From the NCBI GenBank assembly GCA_002405565.1, contig DHMB01000145.1, forward strand, positions 3,498-21,876: 18,379 nucleotides of DNA, written 5' to 3'. Each line of letters starts with the position of its first letter. The first letter of the stretch is position 1. The translations under genes were made by a program, and so were the position numbers. The stretch is from Clostridiales bacterium UBA4653 (lineage in GTDB: Bacteria > Bacillota > Clostridia > Oscillospirales > CAG-272). This document shows, in pieces, positions 15,172 to 18,379 of this stretch. The notes below the pieces were generated by a model. It was not told the DNA's origin and did not search any database. It worked only from the letters and a program-made list of their open reading frames with translations.

Positions 15172-15221
15172 AACGGGCTCCTTTTTGCTTTTATCATATG
15201 ATATGAAAAAGGTCGCCCGTT
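15172..15221 (-). promoter_or_regulatory. long hairpin covering the ribosome binding site of the small membrane protein gene
   Basis: Minus-strand AACGGGC (15215-15221) pairs with GCCCGTT (15172-15178), and CCTTTTT (15206-15212) pairs with AAAAAGG (15180-15186), with a 1-by-2 internal loop. The apical loop holds the perfect 12-base palindrome TATCATATGATA (15192-15203). The AAAAAGGAG translation signal sits in the 3' arm directly before the ATG at 15171. There is no T-tract after the stem. It may mask the ribosome binding site, act as a metK 3' end, or be a processing site. Confidence 0.6.
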
Positions 15222-15240
15222 TGTTATTCCGTTGTGTTTA

Positions 15241-16428
15241 TCAGAGTTTCAGCCCGAGCATATCGGCAAGCTTTCCCGCAACGTCCGTCTTTTCAAAGCG
15301 GACGCCAAGCTCTTCTCTGCCGAAATGACCGTATGCCGAAAGCGGAGCAAATATCGGCTTTCTGAGTCCGAAATAGGAGATGATTGCCGCGGGGCGGAAG
15401 TCAACTGTCTCGCGGAGAGCCTTTGCAATCTTCTCGTCCGCGACCTTGCCCGTGCCGAACGTGTTTACGTTTATGCAAAGCGGATGTGCAACGCCGATCG
15501 CATATGCAATCTGAACCTCACATCTGTCCGCCAGACCTGCCGCAATTATGTTCTTTGCAGCATATCTTGCCGCATAGCAGGCGCTTCTGTCAACCTTTGT
15601 TGCGTCCTTGCCGGAGAACGCGCCGCCGCCGTGTCTTGCGTAGCCGCCGTATGTATCAACAATAATCTTTCTTCCCGTCAGACCGCTGTCGCCGTCGGGC
15701 CCGCCGACAACGAATCTTCCTGTCGGGTTTACATATATCTTTGTGTTTGCATCGATCAGGTGCTTCGGAACTACGGGATAAATAACCTTTTCGATTATGT
15801 CCTCGCGGATCTGCTTCTGGGTTGCGTCAGGATCGTGCTGAGCGGAAACGACGATGTTGTCAAGTCTTACGGGCGCGTCGCCGTCATACTGAACGGTAAC
15901 CTGAGTTTTGCCGTCCGGACGGAGATAACCTATTTCGCCGCTCTTTCTGACAGCTGTCAGCTTCTTTGAAAGGTTCGTCGCGATTGAATAACCGAGGGGC
16001 ATAAAGTTTTCCGTTTCTCTGCAAGCGTAGCCGAAGACCATTCCCTGGTCTCCCGCGCCGATGTCAAATCCGTCGCCTGCGCCCTCCTTTGCCTCAAGCG
16101 ATTCGTCAACGCCCATCGCTATATCGGGCGACTGGGTATGAATAAGGTTGAGAATTTTGAGGTTGTCGCAGTCGAAGCCGTATTCTTTTTTCGTATAACC
16201 GATGTCGCGGACAGCGTCTCTGACCGTCTTTTCGACGTCAATACTGCCCTTCGCCGTTATCTCGCCCATGACGAGAACGTGCTGTGTCGTTACAGCCGTT
16301 TCGCAGGCGCAACGCGCGTTTTCATCGTTGCGGAGAAGCGCGTCAAGCACGCTGTCCGAAATTCTGTCGCAGACCTTATCGGGATGACCTTCCGTCACCG
16401 ATTCTGTCGCAAAAAATCTTGTTGCCAT
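15241..16428 (-). CDS. metK: S-adenosylmethionine synthetase
   Basis: A 395-residue cytoplasmic enzyme that makes S-adenosylmethionine from methionine and ATP. Family motifs are intact: GHPDKVCD (14-21, ATP and metal binding), [12 protein letters not shown] (124-135), [12 protein letters not shown] (243-254) and [17 protein letters not shown] (267-283, the glycine-rich phosphate loop and following region). Length is normal for bacterial MetK. The start at 16428 has AAAAAGGA about nine bases upstream. It is controlled by a SAM-I riboswitch with its own terminator and a SigA promoter, giving end-product feedback. No clear terminator with a T-tract follows the gene. A hairpin lies between it and the next gene, so read-through into the recD2 cluster is possible. 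Confidence 0.98.
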   Translation of the reverse strand: MATRFFATESVTEGHPDKVCDRISDSVLDALLRNDENARCACETAVTTQHVLVMGEITAKGSIDVEKTVRDAVRDIGYTKKEYGFDCDNLKILNLIHTQSPDIAMGVDESLEAKEGAGDGFDIGAGDQGMVFGYACRETENFMPLGYSIATNLSKKLTAVRKSGEIGYLRPDGKTQVTVQYDGDAPVRLDNIVVSAQHDPDATQKQIREDIIEKVIYPVVPKHLIDANTKIYVNPTGRFVVGGPDGDSGLTGRKIIVDTYGGYARHGGGAFSGKDATKVDRSACYAARYAAKNIIAAGLADRCEVQIAYAIGVAHPLCINVNTFGTGKVADEKIAKALRETVDFRPAAIISYFGLRKPIFAPLSAYGHFGREELGVRFEKTDVAGKLADMLGLKL

Positions 16429-16471
16429 TTTGTTTTTTCCTTTTTAAGCTATTATTTCTTAACAGTCCCGA

Positions 16472-16501
16472 ATAAAAATCGTCTTGGATTTCCCCAAGAC
16501 G
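16472..16501 (-). terminator. terminator of the metK SAM-I riboswitch
   Basis: Minus-strand CGTCTTGG and CCAAGACG form a perfect eight-pair stem with a six-base loop, followed by ATTTTTATT. It lies between the aptamer and the metK start, as expected for a SAM-I OFF switch. Confidence 0.9.
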
Positions 16502-16520
16502 ACCGAAATGCTTAAAACAA

Positions 16521-16606
16521 ATCTCATCTATCGGGAATTGGCACCTTGCATAATACAGGTTGCCGGGCTTCACAGGGCCAGTCCCTCCGCCTCTCTTGAT
16601 AAGATG
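16521..16606 (-). promoter_or_regulatory. SAM-I (S-box) riboswitch aptamer
   Basis: The minus-strand leader holds the conserved S-box blocks in order: TTATCAAGAGAGGCGGAGGG, ACTGGCCC, GAAGCCCGGCAACC, AAGGTGCCAATTCC and GATGAGAT. P1 closes by CATCT with AGATG. The family binds S-adenosylmethionine and stops transcription of methionine and SAM genes when SAM is plentiful. Its position ahead of metK and the terminator fits this use. Confidence 0.97.
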
Positions 16607-16611
16607 TGCTT

Positions 16612-16640
16612 ATTATATCATATGTTTTTTTATAATGCAA
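16612..16640 (-). promoter_or_regulatory. SigA-type promoter of metK
   Basis: Minus-strand TTGCAT (16635-16640) and TATAAT (16612-16617) are separated by 17 bases. The -10 box is perfect and the -35 box matches four of six positions. It lies just before the SAM-I aptamer and just after the upstream gene ends. Confidence 0.8.
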
Positions 16641-16665
16641 TAGTAAATTTATATTTTTTCGACGT

Positions 16666-17166
16666 TCAACCCAAAATTCCGGCAATTCCGAACGAAATAA
16701 ATGACATTATTACACCCGCCGCCATGACGCCGAGAAGAGTTGAAAGAATCGCCTTCCAGAAAGGCATATCCAGCATCGCGCAGACAAGACTTCCCGTCCA
16801 GGCGCCTGTGCCGGGGAGCGGAATCATAACGAACAACGCAACGCCCCAAAAGCCGTATTTTGTAATTTTCTCTTTGTTTTTCTCCGCCTTCCCGACAAGC
16901 CAGTTTGCAAATTTAGAAAAGAATTTCGATTTTTGCATCAGCTTGATTATCGCTTTGATGAAAAGAAGTATAAAAGGCACGGGAAGCATATTCCCCGCAA
17001 CGCTGAGAAGATACGTCTGAAGCGGAGACATTTCGAGCAACGCACCGATAGGTATTGCGCCGCGCAGCTCAATTATCGGTATCATCGAGCAGAAGAAAAC
17101 GCAAAGCTCCCTGCCGACTTTTTCAAGGAAGAAGCCCTTTATTGTTTCCGTTATTGATAAAAGCAT
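16666..17166 (-). CDS. COG2426 / small multidrug export family membrane protein
   Basis: A 166-residue integral membrane protein of the family named putative small multi-drug export protein. Two family signatures are clear: PIIELRGAIPIGA (30-42) and PLPGTGAWTGSL (116-127). Between them are a hydrophobic helix and a basic loop (about 71-98), with hydrophobic segments again to the C-terminus, giving roughly four membrane segments. The ATG at 17166 has GGAGAG about five bases upstream. The gap of 54 bases to ribU suggests co-transcription from the FMN riboswitch leader or a weak local promoter. A role in drug export has not been shown for most members, so the substrate is open. Confidence 0.88.
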   Translation of the reverse strand: MLLSITETIKGFFLEKVGRELCVFFCSMIPIIELRGAIPIGALLEMSPLQTYLLSVAGNMLPVPFILLFIKAIIKLMQKSKFFSKFANWLVGKAEKNKEKITKYGFWGVALFVMIPLPGTGAWTGSLVCAMLDMPFWKAILSTLLGVMAAGVIMSFISFGIAGILG

Positions 17167-17191
17167 AATTTCTCTCCGAATTTATATTTTT

Positions 17192-17207
17192 CGCATAATT
17201 ATATGCG
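17192..17207 (-). other. small palindrome containing a TATAAT box
   Basis: CGCATA and TATGCG flank TAAT in the 54-base gap between ribU and the next gene. The minus strand includes TATAAT, which might be a -10 box, but no good -35 box lies 16-18 bases upstream. It may be a weak promoter or a small hairpin. I do not claim more. Confidence 0.3.
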
Positions 17208-17220
17208 CTGTTTTCAGAAT

Positions 17221-17823
17221 TTATTTTCTTCCGTGAAGAATCGGTGAAAGTCTTTTATATGTGAAGAAAACTATCGTCGACACAACAATCCCTTTCACAA
17301 GCGTGAACGGCACGTTGAAGATAAGCAATGCCTGCGGAAGAGTTTCAATCGAAGGAAGAATTGCCCGATACATCGAAATTATCGTCTCCTCCGAAAGCCC
17401 GTATGCGCTCATATAGAACGGATATGTTATAAAATAGTTTACGGGTAGGCTGGCTGCCGCCATTACAAGCGATCCCGTCAAAGAGCCGATGAGGGCTGAC
17501 TTTTTGGTTTTTACACACTTGTATATTATCCCCGCGGGGATTACAAAACAACACCCCAGAATGAAGTTTGCGAGCTCGCCTACGCCCGCGCTTGACGATA
17601 CCGCAATATGTATCGCGCATTTGATAAGACACACCGAAACACCCGCCAAAGGCCCGAGCGCAAACGAGGCAAGCAGAGCGGGAAGGTCGGAAAAATCAAA
17701 TTTAACGAAGCTCGGAATTATAAAAGCGAGCGGAAATTCGAGATACATAAGCACAGTCGCAACGGCGCCGAGTACGCCGACCGTCGCAACAGATTTGACG
17801 CTGATTTTGTTATTTTCTTTCAT
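17221..17823 (-). CDS. ribU: riboflavin ECF transporter substrate-binding component RibU
   Basis: A 200-residue membrane protein, the S-component that binds riboflavin and works with the shared energizing module EcfAA'T, whose genes are not in this window. It has about six hydrophobic segments and the RibU signature KFDFSDLPALL (41-51) followed by ALGPLAG, then GVGELANFILG. The ATG at 17823 has GGAGAAAGGG just upstream. An FMN riboswitch and terminator precede it, which strongly supports riboflavin as substrate, since FMN is made from it. The gene is followed at 54 bases by the COG2426 gene. Confidence 0.95.
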   Translation of the reverse strand: MKENNKISVKSVATVGVLGAVATVLMYLEFPLAFIIPSFVKFDFSDLPALLASFALGPLAGVSVCLIKCAIHIAVSSSAGVGELANFILGCCFVIPAGIIYKCVKTKKSALIGSLTGSLVMAAASLPVNYFITYPFYMSAYGLSEETIISMYRAILPSIETLPQALLIFNVPFTLVKGIVVSTIVFFTYKRLSPILHGRK

Positions 17824-17844
17824 GTTTTTCCCTTTCTCCGGAAA

Positions 17845-17873
17845 ATAAAAAATCCCCGGTCAGACAGGGGGAA
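17845..17873 (-). terminator. terminator of the FMN riboswitch
   Basis: Minus-strand TTCCCC pairs with GGGGA around CTGTCTGACC, followed by TTTTTTATTTTCC. It lies between the aptamer and ribU and fits the usual OFF mechanism for FMN riboswitches. The stem is short but GC-rich. Confidence 0.8.
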
Positions 17874-17890
17874 CGCGGACTTCTCCGCAA

Positions 17891-18003
17891 ATCTTTTCTC
17901 ATCCGGACTTTGACCGTCGGTCAAGGAGTTTCACCTTGTCGGCACCCGAAGGCGTTCGCAGACTGTAACTGCCGGTATGGATTTTCACCATTCCCCAAAG
18001 ATT
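17891..18003 (-). promoter_or_regulatory. FMN riboswitch (RFN element)
   Basis: The minus strand shows the RFN blocks in order: ATCTTTGGGGAATGGTGAAA, ATCCATACCGGCAGT, CTGCGAACGCC, GCCGACAAGGTGAAACTCC, TTGACCGACGGTCAAAGTCC and GGATGAGAAAAGAT. The end arms ATCTT and AAGAT close P1. It senses FMN and switches off riboflavin uptake or synthesis. It precedes ribU. Confidence 0.97.
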
Positions 18004-18012
18004 TTTATAAAC

Positions 18013-18042
18013 TTTTCGGGGCAGGTTGCCCCGCCCCGAAAA
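18013..18042 (-). terminator. GC-rich hairpin after tuf, probable terminator
   Basis: TTTTCGGGGC and GCCCCGAAAA form a perfect ten-pair stem 14 bases after the tuf stop codon. A second GGGGC in the loop offers an alternative pairing. The T-tract afterwards is poor (GTTTAT), so termination may be incomplete or may need protein help. No clear promoter lies between this hairpin and the FMN aptamer, so some tuf transcripts may feed ribU. Confidence 0.55.
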
Positions 18043-18055
18043 ATCATAATGTTAA

Positions 18056-18379
18056 TTACTCAATGATAGAAGCAACAACGCCGGAACCAACTGTTCTGCC
18101 GCCTTCACGGATAGCGAAGTTAAGTCCCTTCTCGATAGCGATAGGTGTGATAAGCTCAACTGTCATATCAACGTTATCGCCGGGACGGCACATTTCAACG
18201 CCTTCAGGAAGTTCGATAGTACCTGTAACGTCTGTTGTTCTGAAGTAGAACTGAGGACGGTAGCCGGGGAAGAAGGGTTTCTTACGTCCGCCTTCTTTTT
18301 CTGTAAGAACGTAAACCTGGCCAACGAACTTTGTGTGAGGATGGATGGAACCGGGTTTGCAGAGAACCTGTCCTCTTTC
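18056..18379 (-). CDS. tuf: elongation factor Tu, C-terminal 107 residues (cut by window edge)
   Basis: The 3' end of the gene for EF-Tu, the GTPase that delivers aminoacyl-tRNA to the ribosome. The visible part begins [18 protein letters not shown] and covers the end of domain 2 and domain 3, with [18 protein letters not shown], the residues [10 protein letters not shown] and the typical end [16 protein letters not shown]. It is intact to its TAA stop. Only the 5' portion is missing, because of the window boundary. Codons are strongly biased (GTT, CTT, GGC, ACA), as expected of a highly expressed gene. Confidence 0.98.
   Translation of the reverse strand, partial: ERGQVLCKPGSIHPHTKFVGQVYVLTEKEGGRKKPFFPGYRPQFYFRTTDVTGTIELPEGVEMCRPGDNVDMTVELITPIAIEKGLNFAIREGGRTVGSGVVASIIE

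Overview
The window looks like chromosomal DNA of a Bacillota bacterium, probably of the class Clostridia (genus not determinable). The signs are strong AGGAGG-type ribosome binding sites, TTG starts, SigA-type promoters, three riboswitches with intrinsic terminators (FMN, SAM-I, cyclic di-GMP-I), a RecD2-type helicase, ComFC, and SipW/TasA-type secretion signals. Every gene reads leftward (minus strand), so the genomic order runs from high to low coordinates.

Right part (about 18379 to 15241), housekeeping: the 3' end of tuf (EF-Tu), an FMN riboswitch with terminator in front of the riboflavin ECF transporter gene ribU, a small-multidrug-export-family (COG2426) membrane protein, then a SigA promoter, a SAM-I riboswitch with terminator, and metK.

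Middle part (15171 to 11048), a tight four-gene cluster: a small membrane-anchored protein of unknown function, recD2, comFC (coupled to recD2 by TGATG) and a VanY/LdcB-type D,D-carboxypeptidase, closed by an intrinsic terminator. A long hairpin covers the ribosome binding site of its first gene. No separate promoter is evident, so the cluster may be read from metK.

Left part (10955 to 292), the notable region: a consensus SigA promoter (TTGACA, 17 bp, TATAAT), a cyclic di-GMP-I (GEMM-I) riboswitch whose 3' half is reused as the 5' arm of an intrinsic terminator, and four genes for secreted or surface proteins of 1910, 1023, 276 and 255 residues. All four begin with a signal/anchor segment; the 1023-, 276- and 255-residue proteins have SipW/TasA-like cleavage regions. 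The two large proteins carry a related N-terminal beta-rich segment, atrophied Ig-like domains and a few leucine-rich repeats. The largest ends in irregular aromatic repeats. None has a visible LPXTG anchor. The overlap between aptamer and terminator predicts an ON switch: high cyclic di-GMP would allow expression of what looks like a surface fibre, matrix or adhesin system. That is the best candidate in this window for an undescribed system.

The left 291 bases hold no gene that I can support. They contain a repeat and hairpin patch and a plus-strand terminator that probably ends a convergent gene beyond the left edge.
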